A stretch of 64,000 bases of DNA from contig RSEE01000011.1 of the NCBI GenBank assembly GCA_003971905.1, forward strand, positions 1-64,000, written 5' to 3'. Under the pieces are notes generated by a model, which had not been told where the DNA came from, did not search any database, and worked only from the letters and a program-made list of their open reading frames with translations. This document shows, in pieces, positions 44,888 through 54,885 of this stretch. The first letter of the stretch is position 1, and every line of letters begins with the position of its first letter. Both the position numbers and the translations under genes were made by a program. Origin of the DNA: Moniliella sp. 'wahieum'. Taxonomy: Eukaryota; Basidiomycota; Moniliellomycetes; Moniliellales; Moniliellaceae.

Positions 44888-47800
44888 TCAGGTCATCAGT
44901 CTCTGTATAAATAGGAAGGCCAACGGTGGTGGGAACGCAACCACAAGCATGGGCAAGCCAACAACCGAGGGAATGGGAGGAGGGGGGGGGGGGGCAGGGG
45001 CAAGAGCAAGGGCATACTCATCCGCAAGGCAATGCAATGTAACGAACGCCTCCTCCAGCCTCGTTTCAATTCCAGAGGGGGCAAACCAACCCCCACGATC
45101 CATCTGCCCCGTTTGGAACTCGTTGTCGGCGTCCCACTCTTCTGCCGGCGTCTGGGTCGCATCGCCTACGGGGACGACGCACGATAGCAGTTTGGCGCAG
45201 CCGAGCAAAATTGACTGGCTTGGTCAGCCAACCGTCGAGACCGTCCGAACGGAGCGTCTCGCGCAACGTCTCTTCCAGCGTTGCGCTGACGGCCAAGATG
45301 GGGACGCGGCGACGCGGCGACGCGCTTGACGGGACCGGGTGCTGAATTTCGACGGCTCGGATCGCACGCGTGGCACCTTGGCCATCGAGCACAGGCATCT
45401 GGAGGTCCATCAGCACCACATCGATATCTCGATTGGCGGTGAACCGTTGGAGCGCCTGTTGGCCGTCCTCGGCCTCTTCCACCGACGTGTGGCCATCCAT
45501 CACGAGCCGCTTGTTGAGAATCATCCGTTCACCGAATTGTCATCCACAACCAGGATTCGTAGTGGCGGGGTGGCCTTGGGGCGTTTGGCTCGGTCCCCAG
45601 CCTGCTTGGCTGACACAACGGTGTGGACACCGGTCGCACTGGCTCGGCGAGCAGCAAAGTCGGGCCGCTTGGGAACCTTGAGCGTCGGAGCAGGTGAAGC
45701 CGACGGTGCATTGCGCGCGTCAGGAGCCACACGGTTTCCAGCCGACCGGCGGGGGCCACACCAATTTGGGTTGGGGAAGACTGAGGCAAGGAGAGACGCT
45801 TGTCCCCATCTGCAGATGCAGTAGGGTGCATCGACGACGACGCACCGAGCGCGGCTGGGACGGGGCCAGTCTGTTGCTCGATCAACGCCGCTGATTTTGG
45901 CCCCGACACAGTTCGTATCACAGCGGCAGCGGTAGTGGGAGGGCAGGGTGAAAGGGAGATGAACTTTCGTCAATCGAGCTTTGACGTAAAGTAGGTCGAG
46001 CGCCAGGACGGAAGGAGGCATGGAAGATCCCATGCTGGGAGCCCATGGGCTGATGGGATCGGCCAGCAAAGTGAGAGGCAGGCGAAGGTAAGCGTGGTTC
46101 CCATGCCTTCTTGGCTATCGACCCGAAGCTGGCCCTTGAGTAGCTTGACCGTGTGCGCCACGACGGCCAAGCCGACCCCTAGACCGTCCTTGGACTTTTT
46201 GGGTTCGGGAACAAACGAGGACTGGCTCGTGGCCCCTGTTCTTCCTTCCAAGGACGTGAGACACCAGGATCATAGGTCACTTCGGCATGCGTCACTGTCG
46301 GTGCACCCACCTCCACCTTGATCGTCTCCACTTCTTCCAAGGCACGGAAGATGGACTCGAGCAAGGCGCGCGGCATGCCTTTGCCATTGTCGCTGATCAT
46401 CAGCTCGTACACTGCCATGGGCGAGAGCAGGACTTGGCGTCCGTGTCGACGGGCTGGGGGAGCTGGTGCAGCTTCACCTCGACGGTTCCCGTCTCCGACC
46501 GCCGAGTTGGCAAACGAGTTGGAGAGAACGTTGATGATGAGTTGGCGGATGCGGCACCGATCGCTAACAACCAAGGCGTATCGGCGTTGAGGTTGGTGAC
46601 CAAGTTGATGCCCCGCCGGCTGGCTTCGGCTTCAAACAGCTGCACGGCATCTTTCACAGCGCCACAAGGTCAAAGGTATCGAGCGAACGCTGGGGCCGTA
46701 ACCGACTCTTCGTCGGCAGATAGACGGGTGAGGTCGAGCAACTCATTGACAGTATGGAGCAAGGAGCGACTGGCAGAATACTGTTGCGGATGTGCTCTTT
46801 GGCCTCGGCGTCCAAGGGGCCATCGAGGGTGAGTTCGAGAAAGCCAAGGATCTGGTTCAGAGGCGTGCGCACATCGTGGCGCGCTTGAGAGAGGAGGCGG
46901 GAAGTAAGTTGGGTGAGCCGGGTGGCCTGTTCTTCTTTCTTTCCTCCATATGGAGATGAAGCGGCCAAACGTGCGAGATGGTCTCAGCCGCATCCAGATC
47001 CTCTGCGAAAACGCCAGCGACTCGTCCGCAATCGTTTGCATCCACACTTAAAGCTCTTCCGCGGCTCCAGCTCCGAGTTGGCATCGGTCTCGGCACCACC
47101 GCCAGGACGATAGTCTGACTTGTACGGTTTCCAGCCCACCGGACATGCTTTGTCTGAGGCTTGCGCATGAAGCACATAAAGTCCGTCCCGGACCCAGAGA
47201 GGGGGATGAGAATGAGGCCAGCGATCGAGGTGAGCTGAAAGGGAAGAACCATGTCGGTAAAGCACTTGAGCACATTTGACGTGGACAGAATGGTCGTGTA
47301 CCGCTTGAGACGAAGATATCCGGCCAAGCCCAACACTTCTTGGCTTGAGTCGAGGGGGCCGAGGATCTTGACCTCCTTGCCCATACTGATCACACCATGT
47401 CCGCACGAAACAGGTGGAAGAGCTCTTCGGGGTCCGAGTTAAAGTAGCCTGAGGGCCATCGTCGCAGGCCGCGACATGCTCAACAAATCCTGCCGGTTTT
47501 GCAAGCGAGCCGCCAGGGTAAGCCGCTCAATGTGTTGGCTGATCGAGTCAGCCAAAAGACAACAAGCCGACGAGCGGAAACGCGATTCGCTTGCCGTGAG
47601 GCCCATAGTTGTGCAGCGCAATCAATCCCCACAATTGGCCAAACGCCATGAGACTCAGGCTCATACTCGCGCGTACCCGCATGTTACTCAGATACTTGAG
47701 GTGGATTGGTGACATGGCCCGCAACATGCAGTGGGTCATGTCGAGGGGTGGGTCGCGCAGCAGAAAGCTACAAGACGAGCGGTGGGCTGGTCCCGATCGT

Positions 47801-49757
47801 ACAACAGTCGAATGCGATTGATCCGGTACAGGTCTCGAGCTTGTGGGGAATGTCTGTCAGAAATCGGAGGCCGAGTACAGGTCGTGAGTGTCGTCCATGA
47901 AACGAGTTCGGTTACGACTTGGCCATTGTAGGCATGGTCAAATTGGTACACCATCACTCGACTGTACCCAGACGTTACCTCGGCCAGGATGCCTACAACG
48001 ACACGGGGCAAGTCGGCAGATCCTTGGCGGCAGCCAGTTGTTCGTTGGCTTGGAGCATAATCGTAACTAGGTCTACCTCCTTGGATTGCTTGGACCTTTG
48101 ATGGGCCCGGGAGCGACGTGCACTAGTAGACATAGAGAGCGCACGCAAGGGCTTGGCCCCCGAAACAGTGGATTGCTGCTTTTGAGCCTCGGTCGGGAGG
48201 TACGGTTGAGACTCACGTCCTCCTCTTCTTGAATCGACCCTTGCTCCTCGGACAGATTAGGCAAAAGGTTGGCATCGGACGGGGTGAAGGACTCCAGTCG
48301 CGGCCTCCCAATGCTCTGCCGCGATAGCGATGAAATGCCGTCGCTAGTGCTCACAGTGCTTGCCAAGCTTGAACTGGTCTTGCGATTGAATGGTTGGGCC
48401 AACATCGATTGGGGCGCATGGCCGCTGAGGCGGTTTCGAGCGGATTGAGATGATCATTGACCAGTTCTAACTCGAGCACCAAAGTGGCTTGCCTGTCCTC
48501 CGGTGCCGCAAGAGGGGTGGGTGCCGTGTGCAACGCAGCATAACAAGCACGGGCTGGCATTCCTGCGGGACCTGGAATGGAAAGCTTGAACTGCTGCGGG
48601 CCAGAATGGACCACTCCTCCCCCGTCATTTCTTCAGCAACGTCGACATGAAGCCAAGCAAGTCCGCCTGTTCATCGTCGAGTAAGTCGCAAATGAATCAA
48701 GATCAAAGATCCTGGGGGTGAGGCCCAGCAGTTTTCTCCACGTTCTCCGAGACGAGCTGGACCTTGAGTGACCCTTCGTCATCACTCTGGAGAGTGATCA
48801 GCACACCATAAGCCTTGCACAGCTCCAGGAGCGTGGATGGGCTGTACAGCGAGTTGATGGAGATGGAAAGGTTAGTTGCAGGCTACCACAAAAGCGGATG
48901 TATGCATACCTCGTCCCGGCAACGGTATATTTGGTTTGACCGACCGTCGAGGATCATGTTTCCTTCAGGGTTTGAATATGCTTGAAGCGCGATGTGGCAA
49001 CAGATCATCAAGGTGGTCCTTGGCCTCGGCTTGTATCGTCCGCGGGTGGAAGTGGTGTTTACTAAGGGGTTGACAGCGTGACAAGAGGCGTAGGCAAGTC
49101 GGGAGGCTTGGCCGAGCATTCGAGGGTGGGACAGAAGTACTTTGTATGCTCCTTCCTTCTGGGCGCCAACGTCGCCTGCGGCGTACGTGTTGCCTATCCA
49201 GGCAGATACGTCGGTGGGGATACAGGTTGGGCTGCGTGTAGCGCATCGAACGAAGCGGAATGGCTGCCATTAGGGAAGGAGGCCATAGGCGGGAAACATC
49301 TGGAGCATGGCCGCACCGTCAAGGCGCCAGAGCCCGTGACAGCCGCGCCGTCGTCAGAGAGAACATTGGTGGAGCTGATGGCTGGCTCGGGCAGCAGGGC
49401 TGAGTTGGGGCTCCTCCATTCATAGATGCCAGCGGGGAGCTGGTCGAGCGGTACAACCTGACGGCGCCTCCCCGGGGCATGCTTCGGCGAGAGGTCGGGC
49501 CAAGAGGGCGCCGCGGGGGTAACGGACACAGCAGAAGAGAGGGAAGATATACCCGCCGTCGGGGCGGGATGAGGGGAGGTGTCGAGGCGAGCAAGGCGGA
49601 ATGAGTGATGCGACCTGCATGGGGGCCAGCCGTGGCGAGAAGAGTCTGGCTCCGATGGCATGTGTGATGATGCAGATGATGGCCCGGAATCGATAAGGGA
49701 AAATTGGTAATCGGCAACTGGAGACGCCGAGAGGAGGACAGCTGGCGGTGGTGGCAC
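44888..49757 (-). CDS. PHY1: Fungal phytochrome (PAS-GAF-PHY-histidine kinase-receiver)
   Basis: Fungal phytochromes bind biliverdin, sense red/far-red light and signal through a hybrid histidine kinase. A Ser/Pro-rich N-terminus leads to YRCRDE, a 68-nt intron (48842-48909), then PIHAPGAVQG. Together these give the C-x-x-E-P-I-H-x-P-G motif, with the biliverdin-binding cysteine at codon 48919-48921. GAF: GILAEVTSGYSRVMVYQFD, with PISDRHSPQARDLYRINRIR as the PASDIP-like pocket. PHY: MTHCMLRAMSPIHLKYLSNM then RVRASMSLSLMAFGQLWGLI and DSISQHIERL. Kinase: ARHDVRTPLNQILGF (phospho-His), QLIINVLSNS (N box), GLGVGLAVVAHTVKLLKG (G2). Receiver: VVLMDLQMPVLDG (phospho-Asp), AVSAT and LTKPV. All catalytic and binding motifs are present. 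Many frame changes cross the gene. The start at 49757 (MPPPPAVLLSAS) is likely but not certain. Confidence 0.9.
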
Positions 49758-50044
49758 TGATGAGCGCTGAGCTGAGCACGGCGAGAGTGGGGGTGGTACC
49801 GCGGCCGTGGTGGTACGTATGATCGATCACTTTGATCGTTTTGAATATGGCTTGGCAGATGATCGCGATTCGAGTGGCACATATCAACGTTCAACTATCG
49901 TCGTCTAACGCCTGCTGGCGCTGGAGGGCTACGGAGCGAGGAGCGGGGCGACAGTATTCTGATGGGGTTGCGATACACGTTTGCATCTTTTTCGCCGGCC
50001 GTGCGCTAGCTTCACGGCACCGCCACAGTCCCCCATCTCACGCA

Positions 50045-50284
50045 TGTTGGCCTAGGGAGCCGGACGGGCAGAAGGATGAGGAGAAGGTGATGGATTGGAG
50101 CCAGAGTTGGGTCTGGGTACAGAGGCATCTATATAGGAGGCTGGACTAGGCACAGGGACAGTGAGTCACACAGGAGAGAGTGCAGGGCACAGGGACAGTG
50201 ACACGCAGGGACGTCAGCGTGGAAGCCGATGGAACCGAGGCGAACCTGGTCTACCGACTGGGAGCCAGAGGATCACAGTCAACA
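50045..50284. repeat. LTR copy 1
   Basis: A 240-bp long terminal repeat starting TGTTGGCC and ending CAGTCAACA, preceded by the ACGCA target duplication. Near its middle it has CTATATAGG and overlapping CACAGGGACAGTGA repeats. Confidence 0.88.
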
Positions 50285-51040
50285 CCCCCGCTGGCCAGGG
50301 AACCCGGAGACATCGGTTGTGGGATGAGCTCCTGCCAGTGGATGTAGAGAGGGGAGGACTTGAGTGGCAACCGGACGAATGGCCTGGAGTTTGTGCATGG
50401 CCACACGACTGGCCTACACCCCCGCTGTCCAGGATGACACCTGAACGAGCCGAGCGCTTGTGGTTGGTGTATTGTGCGACCGCCAGATGCTTGTAGAAGT
50501 CTTAGAAGTAAAAGTAGTAGGGGTTGCGCCCCGAAGCGATTTGGTGGGCAAAAGTAAAAAGCACCAGTTATAGGTGTAGTGAAAGAAAATTGGAAACTTG
50601 GAGTAAATGCGGTCCAAGGTCGTTTGGCATCAAAATTGGATGCGTTTGGTAGTTGTTTGGTTCCGCATGCCTGGTGCCAGTGGGGTCCATTGGGCATGGG
50701 AAATGAACGGGCGCTATGCGTCAACCGTCTTGATCTGTTTGGGTTCTCTTTGTTGTTGAAAAAGAGGAGTGGAAGAAGTTGGGTGACCACCCCCCCCCAT
50801 CCTTTCCCCAGGTGCCCGGATGAATTGGCAATCCGGGGCGTGTAGCCGTGGGTGGGGCACTTGATGAGCAGCCACCCCCGCTTTCTGCGATTCGCCTGCG
50901 CCGTTTGTCGTTGGAGGAATTTCGTCTCGTTGACGATACCCGACACGTTTTGTTCCGTCGTGTGTTGTCCCTAAAAATCATTGCCCCATCTGTGGGGGAC
51001 GAGTGTGCCGATTGTGGCGGTAGTATGCAGATTGTAACTC
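50285..51040. repeat. Internal segment 1 of the LTR element
   Basis: A 756-bp non-coding internal segment. It opens with CCCCCGCTGGCCAGGGAACC and closes with CAGATTGTAACTC against the next LTR. Long open frames on both strands have no recognisable domain and are interrupted differently in the second copy. Confidence 0.8.
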
Positions 51041-51280
51041 TGTTGGCCTAGGGAGCCGGACGGGCAGAAGGATGAGGAGAAGGTGATGGATTGGAGCCAG
51101 AGTTGGGTCTGGGTACAGAGGCATCTATATAGGAGGCTGGACTAGGCACAGGGACAGTGAGTCACACAGGAGAGAGTGCAGGGCACAGGGACAGTGACAC
51201 GCAGGGACGTCAGCGTGGAAGCCGATGGAACCGAGGCGAACCTGGTCTACCGACTGGGAGCCAGAGGATCACAGTCAACA
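51041..51280. repeat. LTR copy 2 (shared central LTR)
   Basis: 240 bp, identical by eye to copies 1 and 3. It has no target duplication of its own at either side, consistent with a tandem element rather than separate insertions. Confidence 0.88.
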
Positions 51281-52213
51281 CCCCCTGGCCAGGGAACCCG
51301 GAGACATCGGTTGTGGGATGAGCTCCTGCCAGTGGATGTAGAGAGGGGAGGACTTGAGTGGCAACCGGGACGAATGGCCTGGAGTTGTGCATGGCCACAC
51401 GACTGGCCTACACCCCCGCTGTCCAGGATGACACCTGAACGAGCCGAGCGCTTGTGGTTGGTGTATTGTGCGACCGCCAGATGCTTGTAGAAGTCTTAGA
51501 AGTAAAAGTAGTAGGGGTTGCGCCCCGAAGCGATTTGGTGGGCAAAAGTAAAAAGCACCAGTTATAGGTGTAGTGAAAGAAAATTGGAAACTTGGAGTAA
51601 ATGCGGTCCAAGGTCGTTTGGCATCAAAATTGGATGCGTTTGGTAGTTGTTTGGTTCCGCATGCCTGGTGCCAGTGGGGTCCATTGGGCATGGGAAATGA
51701 ACGGGCGCTATGCGTCAACCGTCTTGATCTGTTTGGGTTCTCTTTGTTGTTGAAAAAGAGGAGTGGAAGAAGTTGGGTGACCACCCCCCCCCATCCTTTC
51801 CCCAGGTGCCCCGGAATTGGCAATCCGGGGCGTGTAGCCGTGGGTGGGGCACTTGATGAGCAGCCACCCCGCTTTCTGCGATTCGCCTGCGCCGTTTTGT
51901 CGTTGGAGGAATTTCGTCTCGTTGACGATACCCGACACGTTTTTCCGTCGTGTGTTGTCCCTAAAAATCATTGCCCCATCTGTGGGGGACGAGTGTGCCG
52001 ATTGTGGCGGTAGTATGCCGATTGTGGCGGTAGTATGCCGATTGTGGCGGTAGTATGCCGATTGTGGCGGTAAGGTGCCGATTGTGGCGGTGGTGTTGTT
52101 GGGCGGGAGGACGGGTGTGTCTTGTGGGCTTGGCGGCTTAGCTTGGGCTTGTAGGCTTGGGGGTGGGCTTGCTTGAAGAGCGCTCCCCTTCCGGGGGGAT
52201 CAGATTGTAGCTC
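51281..52213. repeat. Internal segment 2 of the LTR element
   Basis: A 933-bp segment nearly identical to internal segment 1 over about 720 bp. It then carries an expanded 20-nt minisatellite and a further G-rich block (about 52091-52200) absent from segment 1, before the common 3' end CAGATTGTAGCTC. Confidence 0.8.
51996..52090. repeat. 20-nt minisatellite inside internal segment 2
   Basis: Five direct copies of a 20-nt unit (GCCGATTGTGGCGGTAGTAT with small variants). Segment 1 has only one full unit, so copy number differs between the two halves of the same element. Confidence 0.88.
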
Positions 52214-52453
52214 TGTTGGCCTAGGGAGCCGGACGGGCAGAAGGATGAGGAGAAGGTGATGGATTGGAGCCAGAGTTGGGTCTGGGTACAGAGGCATCTA
52301 TATAGGAGGCTGGACTAGGCACAGGGACAGTGAGTCACACAGGAGAGAGTGCAGGGCACAGGGACAGTGACACGCAGGGACGTCAGCGTGGAAGCCGATG
52401 GAACCGAGGCGAACCTGGTCTACCGACTGGGAGCCAGAGGATCACAGTCAACA
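52214..52453. repeat. LTR copy 3
   Basis: A 240-bp long terminal repeat identical by eye to the other two, ending CAGTCAACA and followed directly by the ACGCA target duplication at 52454-52458. Confidence 0.88.
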
Positions 52454-52458
52454 ACGCA

Positions 52459-53762
52459 CGCTAGCCACTTGCCACTGAAGGCACTATTCTAGCCACTGTG
52501 ACTAGCCACGGCGACCAGAATTGCCAGCCATGGGTGGCTAGCCACCGTGCGTGCACTCTCGGCTACTCAGATGTCACAGTCTCAGATCTCATATCGCATG
52601 TATCATGCATGAAGCCTGAGGCCCTGAGGCGGCGGGGGACAGTGTGGGCGAGCTTGTACGGCGGACCAAAATTGACGCGATGAGGACGAGGACGTACCGG
52701 TGACCGGGTCGGGTCGACAGGGGCCGCGGGGATCGAGATTCGATGGCCTCGATCCATCGATCATCGAGAGTGAGATTGAGCGCTTTGCTGTTACATGTTA
52801 CAGTTCAACGTTCAGTACGTTCAGTGCCTGTGGGTGGCGAAAAATAACAGGCGCAAATGTAACCACGGAGAGTCCCTCTCGCGGGCCACCAGTGACCGAG
52901 CGGATTAATGTACGTACGTTTTTAATGCCCCGGTGACCGATGACCGGTGACCGGTGACCGTTGCTTGCCTGTCCCTGCCTGTCGTACTGCGCCTGCTGCT
53001 GCTGGACGCGGGCCAGTAAATTGCGGCTGATTAATGATTGAAGCTTGAAGCTTGAATTCAAGCTCGAGCTCGAAGCTCTGCTGCACCGTGGCTGTTGTGA
53101 GCGGCACTGCCCTAGTCAGGTAGATGCTGGTTTTAGGCTCAGCCTGCGCCGCGTGTTCTATCTGTGGCGTCTCCACGTGGTTCCCATTGGAAGCCGCACG
53201 TATATAGTAGACACTGCTGGCGCATCCCTCTGTCCTTCCTTGCCACCTCCACCTCTTCGCTCAACTCGTTACCTCGTTCTCGCTCATCTACTTCTAGTAG
53301 CTCAGACCGCGCCGTCTGCCTGCCGTAGTACGTCGCCACAGCTCGAAGCTCGAAGGCCAACTTGGCATCACCCTGTCACGTGCCACCTCGGTTTGCCCGG
53401 TGCAACGGGACCCACCCGTCGTCAGTGTCAAGCGTCAAGCTTGAAGCTTGACGAGCCCAGTAGATGACCGAAAATTCTGCCTAAATCCTATGCCGCTCCC
53501 GCTCACACCAGTCTCTCTCCCTTGCCAGTGTGGGCAGCATTCCACCACATCCAACAGACCCGGCATTCCACTCAGCAGCATGCAGCGCAAGCATCGCCCA
53601 CTCCAGTCCAATCCACTCTGCCATCACCACCACTACCACGTTCTCCCCACCCACTTAATATGCCTTCTTCCGCCTCCTTGCCTTTTAACCAACATCCAAA
53701 ATGGAAACACACATTCATTCGAACCTTAGTACTTTGATTCGTTGTTACAGGCTATACCAAAG
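52459..53762. other. Intergenic palindromic-word island
   Basis: No clear gene. The first 120 bases hold inverted and direct GCTAGCCAC words (52460-52550). Then come ATGCATCATG, CCTGAGGCCCTGAGG, CCGGTGACC (52695, 52925-52965), GATCGATC, AACGTTCAGTACGTTCAG (52805-52822) and AAGCTTGAAGCTTG (53040, 53430) words. The final 300 bases are C-rich and may be the leader of the next, doubtful coding stretch. Confidence 0.5.
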
Positions 53763-54304
53763 AGATGGACAGCATCTGCCTGTACTACGGGCCAAAGGCC
53801 GTACAGGCTTCATGGATTTCCGTCTTCACCTCAGACATGCAATGCATCTGGCAACTGGATCCAAAGATTATAGCACTTCATGGTTCTGATGCGTTGCTTA
53901 TTCAGTTGTTGTTTGGGTTTTGCTCCAATACATATGCCCCCCCCCCGTACGCCCTCATTAGGCCCCTCCCCCCTGCCTCTGTCCCGCAATCAACTTCATT
54001 CTCTTTCAGGCTGCCCCCCCACACACTCTCCATTTGGCCCCTCCGCTTCCTTACGTATCTGCCACGCATCACCAATGTTTCGCACTCCGCAGTTCATTCT
54101 CAGTACCAACACTCCTCTTTGGTCGCCTCACACCCCCACAGCCTTTGCCTAATGGCTTAGCAAGTATTATGAAATACGCCCAGTGCGAGGCCCCGACTTT
54201 TCCCTCGAAGAAAGCACATCCTCTGGGTGGCCGCCGGCGACTCTGACACAGATGGCATGCCGGTTATACGTTTCACGGAGGTTCTTTACGAGAATGCGGT
54301 ATGA
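53763..54304 (+). other. Possible coding stretch, family unknown
   Basis: Two short plus-strand peptides look protein-like, but I cannot place them. The first, after a possible acceptor TTGTTACAG at 53742-53750, reads CLYYGPKAVQASWISVFTSD then MQCIWQLDPKIIALHGSDAL. The second, before a stop at 54302-54304, reads RRKHILWVAAGDSDTDGMPV then IRFTEVLYENAV. They lie in different frames with a C-rich segment between them that could be an intron. No start is evident. It could equally be chance; I list it because composition and length differ from the surrounding simple sequence. Confidence 0.25.
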
Positions 54305-54885
54305 GACCCTGAATTCTGACGGTCCTCTCGATGGTACTGCAATCGCACTAGTAGTCGTGGTAGTTGTGGTCAAAGCCAATGATCAAAATGCCTACAGCTG
54401 AGGAGGGACATGAATTAGTGTGTGCGTGACGTATGGGTTACCTCCATTAGCGCGTCATGGGGGAAGAGGATGTAATCCAGTAGGATGGGGAGATTCTGAC
54501 TACCATGGCTATAGTTAACTGTTCGTCTCCGGCCGTTGTGCGTTGTGCGGCTTGCAAACACAAGCGTGGATTTTTTCCTTCGCAAACATCTCGCCCCTTG
54601 CCTGTCACGTGCCCAGCTGACATAAGAATGCGTGCGAATTGGCATGGGCGCGGGGCGTGATGGGTGATGGTCAGCGCTGCCTGGCTGGGCTGGGCAGCTT
54701 CCATCCCACCATCCATCCATCCGCCTCCCACCAGCCGCGCCACGCCCCCGACGCCGCCGCCCTCCGCCGTGCGCCCGTCTGCCCTTCCCCGTCATCTCCC
54801 CTTCTCCACCTCCTCCGCGCCCCGTCCCTCCCTCCCCTGCCTGCCCGCCTGCCTGCCCGCCCGTCCGCCCGACGCTGCCACCACG
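54305..54885. other. Upstream region of the nucleoporin gene
   Basis: About 580 bp, strongly C-rich over its last 200 bases. Antisense frames up to 259 residues here are composition artefacts. No repeat or RNA gene seen. Confidence 0.5.

Larger units (their letters stand above)
50045..52453. mobile_element. Non-autonomous LTR element (TRIM-like), tandem LTR-int-LTR-int-LTR
   Basis: Three 240-bp direct repeats begin TGTTGG and end TCAACA, so their ends form the inverted TGTTG/CAACA typical of LTRs. They separate two internal segments of 756 and 933 bp that share sequence end to end, apart from a block present only in the second. The whole array is flanked by one 5-bp duplication, ACGCA (50040-50044 and 52454-52458), which marks a single integration. 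The three LTRs read identical by eye, so it is very young. No capsid, protease, polymerase or integrase sequence is present, so it would depend on another element. The orientation is undetermined, although a TATATAG word lies in each LTR on the plus strand. It inserted just upstream of the phytochrome gene. Confidence 0.88.

Noticed and set aside
44888-49757. Recent bacterial origin of the phytochrome
   Set aside because: It has a spliceosomal intron in the chromophore motif and the PAS-GAF-PHY-HK-receiver layout known for fungal phytochromes; no sign of recent transfer.
50285-50305. A tRNA primer-binding site right after the LTR
   Set aside because: TGGCCAGGGAACC is suggestive, but I could not match it confidently to a tRNA 3' end, and no clear polypurine tract precedes the next LTR.
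50285-51040. Open frames in the LTR element internal segments as element-encoded proteins
   Set aside because: They show no capsid, protease, polymerase or integrase signature, are not kept equally in both internal copies, and are antisense to one another. The segments look non-coding.
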